Shown in pieces: positions 56,707-64,000 of a stretch of 64,000 bases of DNA. Position numbers and translations under genes: made by a program. The stretch comes from Streptomyces sp. SID8374 (GTDB lineage Bacteria; Actinomycetota; Actinomycetes; Streptomycetales; Streptomycetaceae). Below the pieces are notes generated by a model, which was not told the origin of the DNA, did not search any database, and worked only from the letters and a program-made list of their open reading frames with translations. The stretch spans positions 3,782,001-3,846,000 of the forward strand of contig NZ_WWGH01000001.1 of NCBI RefSeq assembly GCF_009865135.1. The letters run 5' to 3'. Each line of letters opens with the position of its first letter. Within the stretch, counting starts at the first letter, position 1.

Positions 56707-57836
56707 GCCAGCAGGTCGCCGAGCGCCTCCTCATGGGCCGCCGCCGGGCCCAGGGAGAGTTCGATCTGCTTCGCCCAGGCGTGGAAGCGGTGCAGCGGGT
56801 GGTCGGTGTCCGCGCCGAAGCCGCCGTGCAGGTGCTGGGCGGTCTGCACGATCCGGCGCACCCCCTCGGAGGCCCAGATCTTCGCCACGGCGATGTCGCC
56901 CGCGGCGGGCAGCGGGCCCCCGGCTTCGGTGGAGATCCGCCAGGCGGCCTGCCAGAGCGTCACCTCCATCGCCCGCAGGTCGATGTACCGGTCGGCGGCC
57001 TGCACCGCCACCGCCTGGAACGTGGCGACGGGAAACCCGAACTGCTCGCGCTCTCCGGTGTATTCGGCGGTCATCGCCAGCACCCGCTCGCCCAGTCCCA
57101 GGGCCAGGGCGCAGGTGCCCGTGGTGAGCAGGGCCCGCAGCCACTCCCAGGCGCCGGGTGCGTCGACGAGGTCGCGGGCGTCGATGCGTACGGCGTCGAG
57201 GCGGACCTCCGCCAGGCGTTCGCCGCTGGTGGAGACCTGGTCCGCGAGGGTGACGCCCTCCTGGGCGGGGTCCACGAGGGCCACAACGGCCCGGCCCTCG
57301 CCGGTGTGGGCGGGGACGGCGATCCGGTCGGCCACCTGCGCCCAGGGGACCGCCGACTGCGCGCCGTCCAGCACCCAGCCCGAAGGGGCCGCCCCGGGGC
57401 CCTCGGGCCGCGCGGTGACGGCGAGCTCGGCCGGGTCGTGGCCGGTGCGCCCGTTGGCCCCGGCCGTCAGGATCAGCTCGCCCCTGACCGCCCGGGGCAG
57501 CAGCTCGGCCGCGAGGCCGCTCTCCCCGTACCGCTCCACGGCCATCGCCACCGCGCAGCTCTCCAGCAGCGGCACCCTGGCCAGGACCTTGGCCGACTCA
57601 CGCAGGACCAGGCAGAGCGCGACCGGGTCGAGACCGGCGCCGCCGTACTCCTCGGAGAGCGTGAGGCCGAGCAGGTCCGCGCTCGCCAGCTCGCCCCACA
57701 GCCGGCGGTCGATGTCCTCGGCCACGGCCCCCGGGGTCAGGGCCGGGCTGGGCACGCTGTCGGGCGCGGTGCCGGAGAAGACCGCCCGGGCCGCCTCCAC
57801 GGCTGCCTGCTGTTCCTCGGTGAAGGTGAAGTCCAC
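56688..57836 (-). CDS. Acyl-CoA dehydrogenase family protein
   Basis: A 382-residue flavoprotein of the acyl-CoA dehydrogenase fold. The N-terminal helical domain is FTFTEEQQAAVEAARAVF, the central beta domain is around 115-225, and the C-terminal helical domain carries TGEREQFGFPVATFQAVAVQ and AQHLHGGFGADTDHPLHRF. The catalytic glutamate position is not obvious and the protein resembles the FadE partner subunits of steroid degradation, so its activity may need a second subunit. GTG 57836. Two KstR-like operators stand upstream, suggesting regulation by a TetR repressor of lipid or sterol catabolism. Confidence 0.82.
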   Translation of the reverse strand: MDFTFTEEQQAAVEAARAVFSGTAPDSVPSPALTPGAVAEDIDRRLWGELASADLLGLTLSEEYGGAGLDPVALCLVLRESAKVLARVPLLESCAVAMAVERYGESGLAAELLPRAVRGELILTAGANGRTGHDPAELAVTARPEGPGAAPSGWVLDGAQSAVPWAQVADRIAVPAHTGEGRAVVALVDPAQEGVTLADQVSTSGERLAEVRLDAVRIDARDLVDAPGAWEWLRALLTTGTCALALGLGERVLAMTAEYTGEREQFGFPVATFQAVAVQAADRYIDLRAMEVTLWQAAWRISTEAGGPLPAAGDIAVAKIWASEGVRRIVQTAQHLHGGFGADTDHPLHRFHAWAKQIELSLGPAAAHEEALGDLLAAHPLA

Positions 57837-57878
57837 TGTCCCGGCCTCCCGTTGGCGGTCGCTGGCGGGCCGTCAAGA

Positions 57879-57912
57879 TAGAACAGGTTCTAGGAGAAGG
57901 GAACAGGTTCTA
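57879..57912. promoter_or_regulatory. Tandem KstR-like operator upstream of the acyl-CoA dehydrogenase
   Basis: TAGAACAGGTTCTA at 57879-57892 matches the KstR consensus TNNAACNNGTTNNA exactly. GGGAACAGGTTCTA at 57899-57912 matches it in all but the first base. The centres are 20 bases apart (two turns), 43-76 bases before the start codon. Confidence 0.65.
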
Positions 57913-57947
57913 CGGGAACAGGGTGTCCCCTGCGGGAGGGGGCGGCG

Positions 57948-59006
57948 TCAGCGGTCGAAGTCCAGCTCCACCTCCGGGGTGAGCGGATGCGACTGGCAGG
58001 CCAGCACGAAGCCCGCGTCCGTCTCCTCCGGCTCCAGCGCGAAGTTCCGCTCCATCCGGACCTCTCCCGAGACGAGGAACGCCCGGCAGGTCCCGCACAC
58101 CCCGCCCTTGCAGGCGTACGGAGCGTCCGACCGGCTCCGCAGCACCGTCTCCAGCAGCGACTCCGCGTCCTTCACGGGCCAGCTGCCCGAGCGGCCGTGC
58201 AGGGTGGCCGTCAGCGTGGCGTCCGAGGGCGCGGCCACCTTGACGACCGTGACATCGGACGGGCCGTCGTCGACGTGGAAGATCTCCTGGTGGACCCGGG
58301 CCCGGTCGACGTCCAGCGCGCGCAGGGCCTTCTCCGTCCCCCGTACGAGACCGAGCGGCCCGCACAGGAACCAGCCGTCCACCTCCGCCACCGGGAGCAC
58401 CGCCGGCAGCAGGGCGGTGAGCCGCTCGGTGTCCAGGCGGCCGGAGGGGAGCCCGGCCGACTGCTCCTCCCGCGAGAGCGCGGTGATCAGCTGGAAGCGG
58501 TCCGGATAGCGGTCCTTGAGGTCGGCCACCTCGTCCAGGAACATCGTGGAGGCCGCCGTACGGTCGCTGCGGATCAGGCAGAACCGCGCCTTCTCCTCCT
58601 GCGCCAGGAGCGTGGCCGCCATGGACAGCACCGGTGTGATCCCGCTGCCGCCGACCACCGCCGCGAAGAGCCCCGGGCGCGGCTCCAGGACGAAGCGGCC
58701 CATCGGGGGCATGGCCTCCACCTGGTCCCCGACGGACAGCTCCGTGAGGGCGTAGGTGGAGAAGGCCCCGCCCTCGACCCCGCGGATGCCGACCCGGACC
58801 ACCGGCTCGGCGGGCTGCTCGGTGGCCGGTGCGCAGATCGAGTACGAACGGCGGATCTCCTTGCCGTCCACGCTGTAGCGCACGTTGAGGTGCTGACCCG
58901 GCTTGTGGCGGAAGATCTCGCGCAGCTCGGCCGGCACGGCGAAGGTCACGGCCACCGCATCGTCCGTGATCCGTTCGATCGCGCTGACCCGGAGCGGATG
59001 GAACAT
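57948..59006 (-). CDS. paaE: 1,2-phenylacetyl-CoA epoxidase, reductase subunit PaaE
   Basis: A 352-residue reductase that passes electrons from NAD(P)H through FAD and a 2Fe-2S cluster to the PaaA diiron site. FAD domain (RRSYSICAPA at about 53-62), NAD domain (GGSGITPVLSMA at about 118), and a plant-type ferredoxin domain at the C-terminus with ACKGGVCGTCRAF and a distal cysteine in LACQSH. ATG 59006 is exactly adjacent to the paaD stop. It is last in paaABCDE. Confidence 0.94.
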   Translation of the reverse strand: MFHPLRVSAIERITDDAVAVTFAVPAELREIFRHKPGQHLNVRYSVDGKEIRRSYSICAPATEQPAEPVVRVGIRGVEGGAFSTYALTELSVGDQVEAMPPMGRFVLEPRPGLFAAVVGGSGITPVLSMAATLLAQEEKARFCLIRSDRTAASTMFLDEVADLKDRYPDRFQLITALSREEQSAGLPSGRLDTERLTALLPAVLPVAEVDGWFLCGPLGLVRGTEKALRALDVDRARVHQEIFHVDDGPSDVTVVKVAAPSDATLTATLHGRSGSWPVKDAESLLETVLRSRSDAPYACKGGVCGTCRAFLVSGEVRMERNFALEPEETDAGFVLACQSHPLTPEVELDFDR

Positions 59007-59504
59007 CTACAACTCCTTGAAGTGGTCGAACGGTTCGCGGCAGGCGACGCAGCGGCGCAGGGCCTTGCACGCCGTGGAGGAGAACCGGCTGAGCAGCTCC
59101 GTGTCGGTGGAGCCGCAGTGCGGGCAGCGCACCGAGAGCGTCAGGGGCACGGGGCCGCCGTCGGCGCTGTGGGCGCGCGGGGGCGCTATGCCGAACTCGG
59201 CGAGCTTGCGGCGGCCCTCGGCGCTGATGTCGTCGGTCGACCAGGCCGGTGCGAGCACCGTGACCACGGAGACCTCGGGCACGCCGTTCTCATGCAGCAC
59301 CCTTTCGATGTCGGCGGACATGGCCTCGATCGCCGGGCAGCCCGTGTACGTCGGGGTGAGCCGGACCGTCACCCGGCCCGGGCCCTCCACCTCCACGCCC
59401 CGCAGGACGCCCAGCTCGGCCAGGGTCAGCACCGGCAGCTCGGGGTCCGGGACGGAACCGGCGAGCGAGCGCAGCTCCGCCTCCAGCGGGGTGTCGGTCA
59501 CCAT
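59007..59504 (-). CDS. paaD: Phenylacetyl-CoA epoxidase assembly factor PaaD
   Basis: A 165-residue protein. The N-terminal DUF59/MIP18 domain (SVPDPELPVLTLAELGVLRG, then PTYTGCPAIEAM) is linked to iron-sulfur assembly. The C-terminal zinc-like motif has CPHCGS, CKALRRCVAC. PaaD is needed for a functional PaaABCE complex. ATG 59504 overlaps the paaC stop by 7 bases; the next codon is a GTG that could also serve. Confidence 0.93.
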   Translation of the reverse strand: MVTDTPLEAELRSLAGSVPDPELPVLTLAELGVLRGVEVEGPGRVTVRLTPTYTGCPAIEAMSADIERVLHENGVPEVSVVTVLAPAWSTDDISAEGRRKLAEFGIAPPRAHSADGGPVPLTLSVRCPHCGSTDTELLSRFSSTACKALRRCVACREPFDHFKEL

Positions 59505-60214
59505 GACGCCCCCGGGTGGCTGCGGTGCAGGTGCTGCATCTCGGCGAGCATCCGGCCGAACGACTCGGTGTGCACGCCCTGCCGGCCCGCGCCCGCCGTC
59601 CAGGCGCCCGTGCGCGGACCGGTCGGCAGCGTCAGCGTGGCCCGCTCCACGGTGGTGGTGACGGAGGAGAGCCAAGCGCTCTCCAGCTCCTCCCGGTCGA
59701 CGCCGGAGCCGGTGGCGTCCAGTCCTTCGACCGGCTGGAACATCTCGCCCGTGAACCGCCAGAGCGCCTCCAGGCCCGCCTGCATCCGCTCATGGCTCTC
59801 GCCGGTGCCGTCGCCGAGCCGCAGGGTCCACTGCTCGGCGTGGTCGCGGTGGTAGGCGACCTCCTTGACGGCCTTCGCCGCGAGGTCCGCGAACTCGCCG
59901 CCCCCGGCCGCCAGCCGCTCGTACAGCAGGTGCTGGTAGACCGAGAAGTAGAGCTGCCGGGCGATGGTGTGGGCGAAGTCCCCGTTGGGCTGCTCCACCA
60001 GCTGGAGGTTGCGGAAGGCCCGCTCCTCGCGGAGGTAGGCCAGCTCGTCCTCGTCGCCGACGAGGGAGAGCAGCACCCGCGCCTGGCCCAGCAGGTCCAG
60101 GGCGATGTTGGCGAGCGCCACCTCCTCCTCCAGGACGGGGGCGTGGCCCGCCCACTCCCCCAGCCGGTGGGAGAGCACCAGTGCGTCGTCGCCGAGGGCG
60201 AGGGCCGCGCTCAC
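59498..60214 (-). CDS. paaC: Phenylacetyl-CoA epoxidase structural subunit PaaC
   Basis: A 238-residue ferritin-like subunit that pairs with PaaA but lacks its own working diiron site. Family stretches include DDALVLSHRLGEWAGHAPVL, EEEVALANIALDLLGQARVL, and YHRDHAEQWTLRLGDGTGES. GTG 60214 overlaps the paaB stop by 4 bases (GTGA), and its own stop runs into paaD. Confidence 0.95.
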   Translation of the reverse strand: MSAALALGDDALVLSHRLGEWAGHAPVLEEEVALANIALDLLGQARVLLSLVGDEDELAYLREERAFRNLQLVEQPNGDFAHTIARQLYFSVYQHLLYERLAAGGGEFADLAAKAVKEVAYHRDHAEQWTLRLGDGTGESHERMQAGLEALWRFTGEMFQPVEGLDATGSGVDREELESAWLSSVTTTVERATLTLPTGPRTGAWTAGAGRQGVHTESFGRMLAEMQHLHRSHPGASW

Positions 60215-60501
60215 AGGTGCTTCACCCCGTCCGGGATCTCGTAGAAGGTCGGGTGGCGGTAGGGCTTGTCGCCGGCCGGCTCGAAGAACGAGTCCTTCTC
60301 GTCGGGGGAGGAGGCGGTGATCTGTGTGGAGGGGACCACCCAGATCGAGACACCTTCGGAGCGGCGGGTGTAGAGGTCGCGCGCGTTGCGCAGGGCCATC
60401 TCGGCGTCGGGCGCGTGGAGGCTGCCCGCGTGGGTGTGGGACAGCCCGCGCCGCGAGCGCACGAACACCTCCCACAGCGGCCAGTCGGTCGAGTTGCTCA
60501 T
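60211..60501 (-). CDS. paaB: Phenylacetyl-CoA epoxidase subunit PaaB
   Basis: A 96-residue subunit ([20 protein letters not shown], then [20 protein letters not shown]) that bridges PaaAC heterodimers. ATG 60501 overlaps the paaA stop (ATGA) and its stop overlaps the paaC start (GTGA), so all five paa cistrons are tightly coupled. Confidence 0.95.
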   Translation of the reverse strand: MSNSTDWPLWEVFVRSRRGLSHTHAGSLHAPDAEMALRNARDLYTRRSEGVSIWVVPSTQITASSPDEKDSFFEPAGDKPYRHPTFYEIPDGVKHL

Positions 60502-61553
60502 GCCGTCTCCTCCACGTGCTGTGCCTGCGGTGCCGAGGGGGTGGTGGTGTGCTTGGCCGCGTACGCGGCGGCCGCGTTCCGGACCCAGGCGCCCTCTTCG
60601 TGGGCCCTGCGCCGCTGGGTGATCCGCTGCTCGTTGCACGGGCCGTTGCCCTTGAGGACCTCCTGGAACTCCGTCCAGTCGATCGCGCCGAAGTCGTGCT
60701 GCCCGCGCTCCTCGTTCCACCGGATGTCCGGGTCCGGCAGGGTCAGGCCCAGGGCCTCGGCCTGCGGCACACAGATGTCCACGAAGCGCTGCCGCAGCTC
60801 GTCGTTGGAGTGCCGCTTGATCTTCCAGGCCATCGACTGCTCGGAGTGGGATGAGGCGTCGTCGGGCGGGCCGAACATCATCAGGGACGGCCACCACCAG
60901 CGGTCCACCGCGTCCTGGGCCATCGCGTGCTGGGCCTCGGTGCCACGGCTGAGGGCGAGCAGCAGCTCGTACCCCTGGCGCTGGTGGAAGGACTCCTCCT
61001 TGCAGATGCGGACCATCGCGCGGGCGTAAGGGCCGTAGGAGCAGCGGCAGAGCGGCACCTGGTTGGTGATGGCCGCGCCGTCCACCAGCCAGCCGATCGC
61101 GCCGACGTCGGCCCAGGTCAGGGTCGGGTAGTTGAAGATCGACGAATAGCGCTGGCGGCCGGCGTGCAGCTTGTCGAGAAGCTCCTCGCGGCTGGTGCCC
61201 AGCGTCTCGGCCGCGCTGTAGAGATACAGGCCGTGGCCGGCCTCGTCCTGGACCTTGGCCATCAGGATCGCCTTGCGGCGCAGCGAGGGCGCGCGGGTGA
61301 TCCAGTTGGCCTCGGGCTGCATGCCGATGATCTCCGAGTGGGCGTGCTGGGCCATCTGGCGGACCAGCGTGGCCCGATACGCCTCGGGCATCCAGTCGCG
61401 CGGCTCGATGCGGTCGTCGGCCGCCACGGCGGCGTCGAAGACCGCGAGGCGTGCCGCGTCCGCCGCGTCCGGGGCCGTGCCCGCGGGCTGCCCTGCCGCT
61501 TTTGCCGTGCCTGAGGTGCTCTGCGTCTTCTGGTCCGCAGTCACTGCCGCCAT
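60498..61553 (-). CDS. paaA: 1,2-phenylacetyl-CoA epoxidase catalytic subunit PaaA
   Basis: A 351-residue ferritin-like diiron monooxygenase subunit that turns phenylacetyl-CoA into its ring 1,2-epoxide, the first step of the aerobic hybrid pathway after PaaK. It carries [19 protein letters not shown], the metal-ligand helix [17 protein letters not shown] and [20 protein letters not shown] 61553 is the first gene of the paaABCDE operon. PaaK and the downstream ring-opening genes are not in this window. Confidence 0.96.
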   Translation of the reverse strand: MAAVTADQKTQSTSGTAKAAGQPAGTAPDAADAARLAVFDAAVAADDRIEPRDWMPEAYRATLVRQMAQHAHSEIIGMQPEANWITRAPSLRRKAILMAKVQDEAGHGLYLYSAAETLGTSREELLDKLHAGRQRYSSIFNYPTLTWADVGAIGWLVDGAAITNQVPLCRCSYGPYARAMVRICKEESFHQRQGYELLLALSRGTEAQHAMAQDAVDRWWWPSLMMFGPPDDASSHSEQSMAWKIKRHSNDELRQRFVDICVPQAEALGLTLPDPDIRWNEERGQHDFGAIDWTEFQEVLKGNGPCNEQRITQRRRAHEEGAWVRNAAAAYAAKHTTTPSAPQAQHVEETA

Positions 61554-61565
61554 CCCGGGCTCCCT

Positions 61566-61607
61566 ACCGACCGATCGTTCGGTTCATTGACTTCAATGGT
61601 CGGTCGG
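61566..61607. promoter_or_regulatory. Nested dyads in the paaA upstream region
   Basis: ACCGACCGATCGTTCGGT at 61566-61583 is 16 of 18 self-complementary, like TetR-type (PaaR) operators of actinobacterial paa loci. CATTGACTTCAATG at 61585-61598 is an exact dyad with a 2-base centre, and TCGGTCGG at 61600-61607 mirrors the first half-site. These lie 13-54 bases before paaA. Confidence 0.6.
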
Positions 61608-61628
61608 AGGCCCGTAGGGTGTCAACCC

Positions 61629-61637
61629 TGTGGATAA
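61629..61637. promoter_or_regulatory. DnaA-box-like TGTGGATAA at a gene start
   Basis: A perfect reverse TTATCCACA that overlaps the GTG (61630) chosen for the DUF5819 gene. It may be fortuitous. Confidence 0.3.
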
Positions 61638-62499
61638 CCGAGTGGTGATCGATCGTGAGCGGGGCGGGATGGATGCGGACCACGGCGGGAGCTCCGGGCG
61701 CGGGGATTCCGGCAGCGTGCACGAGGACGACCGGCCGCAGGCCGTGAAGCCCGGGCCCGCCGGACCGGAGGCTCCGGCGCCCGAAGCGGAGGCCCCGGCG
61801 CCCCGTACTCCGGACGCCGCGCAACCCCCCGGGACCGGGACCGGCATAGCCGGCCTCTCCTTCGGCTACCAGGTCGTCGCCGCCCTCGCCCTCTCCCTCG
61901 TCGGGCTGCTGGCCTGCGCACAGGTGGCCATGGTCTTCCTGCACGTCGCCCCGTCCAACACGCTGACCAAGCAGCACGGCAAGACGGTCGACGACTGGAT
62001 CTACCCGGAGTTCGAGCAGAACTGGAAGCTCTTCGCCCCCAATCCGCTCCAGCAGAACATCGCCGTCCACGTCCGGGCCGAGGTGTCCGGCACCGACGGG
62101 CCCCGCACCACCGACTGGATCAGCCTCACCGAGGCCGACGCCGAGGCGATACGCGGCAACCTCCTCCCCAGCCATGTGAACCAGAACGAGCTGCGCCGGG
62201 GCTGGGACTTCTACCTGAACTCGCACGACGACCAGAACAAGCCCAACGGTCTGCGCGGCGACCTCTCCGAGCGCTACATCCGGCGCATCGCGATGCTGCG
62301 GCTGGGCGAGCGCGATCTGGGCGGCACGGTCGAACGGATCCAGATGAGGTCGGCCACCAGCATGATCGCCCCGCCCCCGTGGTCCACCGAGAAGGTCAAC
62401 ACCCGCCCGAGCTACCGCGTGCTCCCCTGGTGGTCCGTGACCCCCGACGATCTGCCCGCACCGCGTGACGCGGCGCGCGCCGAGGAGGGGGACAAGTGA
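61630..62499 (+). CDS. DUF5819 family membrane protein
   Basis: A 289-residue protein. After about 75 disordered residues there is one membrane helix (QVVAALALSLVGLLACAQVA), then an extracytoplasmic domain with DDWIYPEFEQNWKLFAPNPL and FYLNSHDDQNKPNG. These stretches typify DUF5819. The next gene overlaps its stop by 4 bases and encodes an HTTM protein, a pairing common in Streptomyces. GTG 61630 is chosen; ATG 61669 in frame is the alternative. TAGGGT upstream could be a -10 element of a promoter divergent from paaA. No function is established. Confidence 0.82.
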   Translation: MDNRVVIDRERGGMDADHGGSSGRGDSGSVHEDDRPQAVKPGPAGPEAPAPEAEAPAPRTPDAAQPPGTGTGIAGLSFGYQVVAALALSLVGLLACAQVAMVFLHVAPSNTLTKQHGKTVDDWIYPEFEQNWKLFAPNPLQQNIAVHVRAEVSGTDGPRTTDWISLTEADAEAIRGNLLPSHVNQNELRRGWDFYLNSHDDQNKPNGLRGDLSERYIRRIAMLRLGERDLGGTVERIQMRSATSMIAPPPWSTEKVNTRPSYRVLPWWSVTPDDLPAPRDAARAEEGDK

Positions 62500-63827
62500 C
62501 CAGCACCCCGCCCACCGCACCGCCTGCGAGCCCGCCCGCACTGGACCGGATCGCCACCGCCGGGACCGCTCTGGCCCGTGCCATCCAGCGCGTCACCGCA
62601 TCGGCCCTCGGCCCGTACCAGAGCGCCGTCATCCGGATCGGTTTCGCCGCCACCTACCTGTTCTTCCTGGTCCGCGAGCTGCCGCACCGCCATGAGCTGT
62701 ACGGCCCCGACAGCCCGTGGCACTGGGACCTGGCCCGGCAGCTCACGGCCGGGAACGAGGCCTTCTCCGTCCTCCTCTGGTCGGACAGCGCGCTCTGGTT
62801 CGAGGTGGTCTACGCGCTCACCGTGCTGTCCGCCGCCGGACTGCTCCTGGGGTGGCGCACCCGGACCACGTCGGTCCTCTTCATGGTCGGCGTGCTCTCC
62901 GTACAGAACCGCAGCGTCTTCATGGGCGACGGCGGCGACAACGTCATCCACCTGATGGCGATCTACCTCGTCCTGACGCGCTGCGCCCAGGTCTGGTCGC
63001 TGGACGCCCGCCGCGCGGCCCGCGACGCGGAGCGCACCGCGCGCGGCCTGCCGTCCCGGCGGGACGTCACGGGCCCGGTGCTCTGGGCGGTCCTCGGCCC
63101 GGTCCTGCTGGGGGCCACCCTGACGGACGGCCTCGGCGGGACCTGGTGGCTCCCGGTCCTGCTGTGGATCCTCTGGCTCTCCGCCGCCGCCTGGTGGGCC
63201 GCGAACCGCTTCGCGCCGCAGGGACAGCAGCGCGCCCTCCTCGACGTGCTCGCCAACCTCGCCCACAACGCGACGCTCCTCGTGATCATGGTCGAGGTCT
63301 GCCTGATCTACGCGACCGCCGGCTGGTACAAGATCCAGGGCTCGCGCTGGCAGGACGGCACCGCGCTCTACTACCCGCTCAAACTCGACTACTTCGCCCC
63401 CTGGCCCGCCCTCTCGGACGTGCTCGCCTCCAGCGGGCTGATGGTGATGGTGCTGACGTACGCGACGGTCATCGTCCAGGTGGCGTTCCCGTTCACGCTG
63501 TTCAACCGGCGGCTCAAGAACGTCCTGCTGGTCATCATGATCGGCGAGCACGCCGGGATCGCCCTGCTGCTGGGGCTGCCGTTCTTCTCGATGGCGATGA
63601 TCGCGGCGGACGCGGTGTTCCTGCCGACGGTCTTCCTCGTCCGGTTGGGAGGCCGGGCCGCGCTGGGCCGTCAGCGGCTGCTCGCGCGGCTGCCGCGGCG
63701 GTCGCGCTCCCCTGAGGCCGGCGGCCCGCAGGAGGTGCCCACCGCACGCTCGGCGCCGGAGGAACGCGGCGGTACGGGGGAGGCCCCGCCGCACGGCACC
63801 GGCGGGGGCCATACGCTCGTCGGGTGA
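62496..63827 (+). CDS. HTTM-domain membrane protein
   Basis: A 443-residue polytopic protein of the horizontally transferred transmembrane (HTTM) family, related to vitamin K-dependent gamma-carboxylases. Recognisable parts are IRIGFAATYLFFLVRELPHR, FLVLWSDS-type loop sequence, MGDGGDNVIHLMAIYLVL and IYATAGWYKIQGSRWQDGTA, the last being the family core. About 8 hydrophobic segments are seen between residues 45 and 395. GTG 62496 overlaps the DUF5819 stop, and its own stop overlaps the next gene. Whether it carboxylates anything is unknown. Confidence 0.87.
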   Translation: MTSTPPTAPPASPPALDRIATAGTALARAIQRVTASALGPYQSAVIRIGFAATYLFFLVRELPHRHELYGPDSPWHWDLARQLTAGNEAFSVLLWSDSALWFEVVYALTVLSAAGLLLGWRTRTTSVLFMVGVLSVQNRSVFMGDGGDNVIHLMAIYLVLTRCAQVWSLDARRAARDAERTARGLPSRRDVTGPVLWAVLGPVLLGATLTDGLGGTWWLPVLLWILWLSAAAWWAANRFAPQGQQRALLDVLANLAHNATLLVIMVEVCLIYATAGWYKIQGSRWQDGTALYYPLKLDYFAPWPALSDVLASSGLMVMVLTYATVIVQVAFPFTLFNRRLKNVLLVIMIGEHAGIALLLGLPFFSMAMIAADAVFLPTVFLVRLGGRAALGRQRLLARLPRRSRSPEAGGPQEVPTARSAPEERGGTGEAPPHGTGGGHTLVG

Positions 63828-64000
63828 GCAGCGAGACCGGCAGCACCGGCAGTACCCCAGACTCCTCAGACTCCTCGGCACCGGAGCCCCCGCCCGAGGA
63901 CCCCGTACCGGCGGAGCCCGTCCAGTACGACGACGGCTACGGCCAGGAGATCGGCGTCGGGCCGCACCCGCTGCCCTGGCCGGAGGGCGAGCGGTACGAC
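63824..64000 (+). CDS. N-terminus of a further gene, possibly a TrmH-family RNA methyltransferase (cut by window end)
   Basis: Only 59 codons are visible. GTG 63824 overlaps the HTTM stop, and CATACGCT stands just before it with no ribosome-binding site, so it may be leaderless or coupled. The start is a disordered serine/proline stretch, followed by YGQEIGVGPHPLPWPEGERY. That last stretch resembles the N-terminus of TrmH/SpoU RNA methyltransferases placed here in Streptomyces, but the catalytic knot lies outside the window, so the name is tentative. Confidence 0.5.
   Translation, partial: MSSETGSTGSTPDSSDSSAPEPPPEDPVPAEPVQYDDGYGQEIGVGPHPLPWPEGERYD

Overview
This window is the replication-origin core of a Streptomyces chromosome, or a very close relative. 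The DNA is very GC-rich with strong third-position GC bias. Many genes start with GTG, and neighbouring genes often overlap by 4 bases (GTGA or ATGA). The gene order (murJ, sigM, trxBA, parBA, rsmG, khpB, yidC, yidD, rnpA, rpmH, dnaA, oriC, dnaN, gnd, recF, DUF721, gyrB, gyrA) matches the Streptomyces origin region as I know it. I saw no insertion sequence, prophage, CRISPR array or recent transfer. This is vertically inherited core sequence with a catabolic (paa) block at the right edge.

Layout. 1-5.3 kb: end of a DUF6049 membrane protein, the lipid II flippase MurJ and a membrane pseudokinase. 5.3-9.4 kb: ECF sigma factor and zinc anti-sigma factor, then trxB-trxA behind a clear SigR-type promoter, then a GNAT acetyltransferase. 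9.5-15.6 kb: minus-strand parA-parB and rsmG, khpB, yidC, yidD, rnpA, rpmH. 15.9-18.7 kb: dnaA and oriC with about 20 DnaA-box-like 9-mers. 18.7-28.5 kb: dnaN, gnd, recF, DUF721 (DciA-like), gyrB, gyrA, DUF3566. 28.6-37.4 kb: tRNA-Ile, a DLW-39 peptide, a secreted two-repeat protein facing a Ser/Thr kinase, an HTH regulator, tRNA-Ala, DUF3515 lipoprotein, DUF5324, cyclophilin and rhomboid protease. 37.4-42.7 kb: a DnaA-box cluster, crgA, DUF881, three class E sortases and pabA. 42.7-50.8 kb: the minus-strand operon fhaA-fhaB-pstP-rodA-pbpA-pknB. 51.1-56.6 kb: tRNA-Leu, a ScbR-like TetR regulator, an azoreductase/HxlR divergent pair, DUF2252, a J-domain-like protein and a rhodanese. 56.7-64 kb: acyl-CoA dehydrogenase, paaABCDE, a DUF5819-HTTM pair, and the start of a further gene cut by the window edge.

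How it works together. DnaA, oriC, DnaN, RecF and gyrase carry out initiation and early replication. Six perfect parS sites (GTTTCACGTGAAAC) with ParA/ParB organise the origin domain; three of them lie inside coding sequence. Perfect DnaA boxes occur in the dnaA and parA upstream regions and in an intergenic cluster beside crgA, but none of the boxes within oriC is a perfect TTGTCCACA. The cell-wall and division genes (murJ with its pseudokinase, FhaA/FhaB, PstP, RodA, PbpA, PknB, CrgA, sortases) form a coherent growth-control set. The paa genes encode the phenylacetyl-CoA epoxidase and start beside a dyad resembling TetR-family operators. A tandem KstR-like operator precedes the acyl-CoA dehydrogenase.

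All functional calls come from reading translated sequence and motifs; no database search was run.
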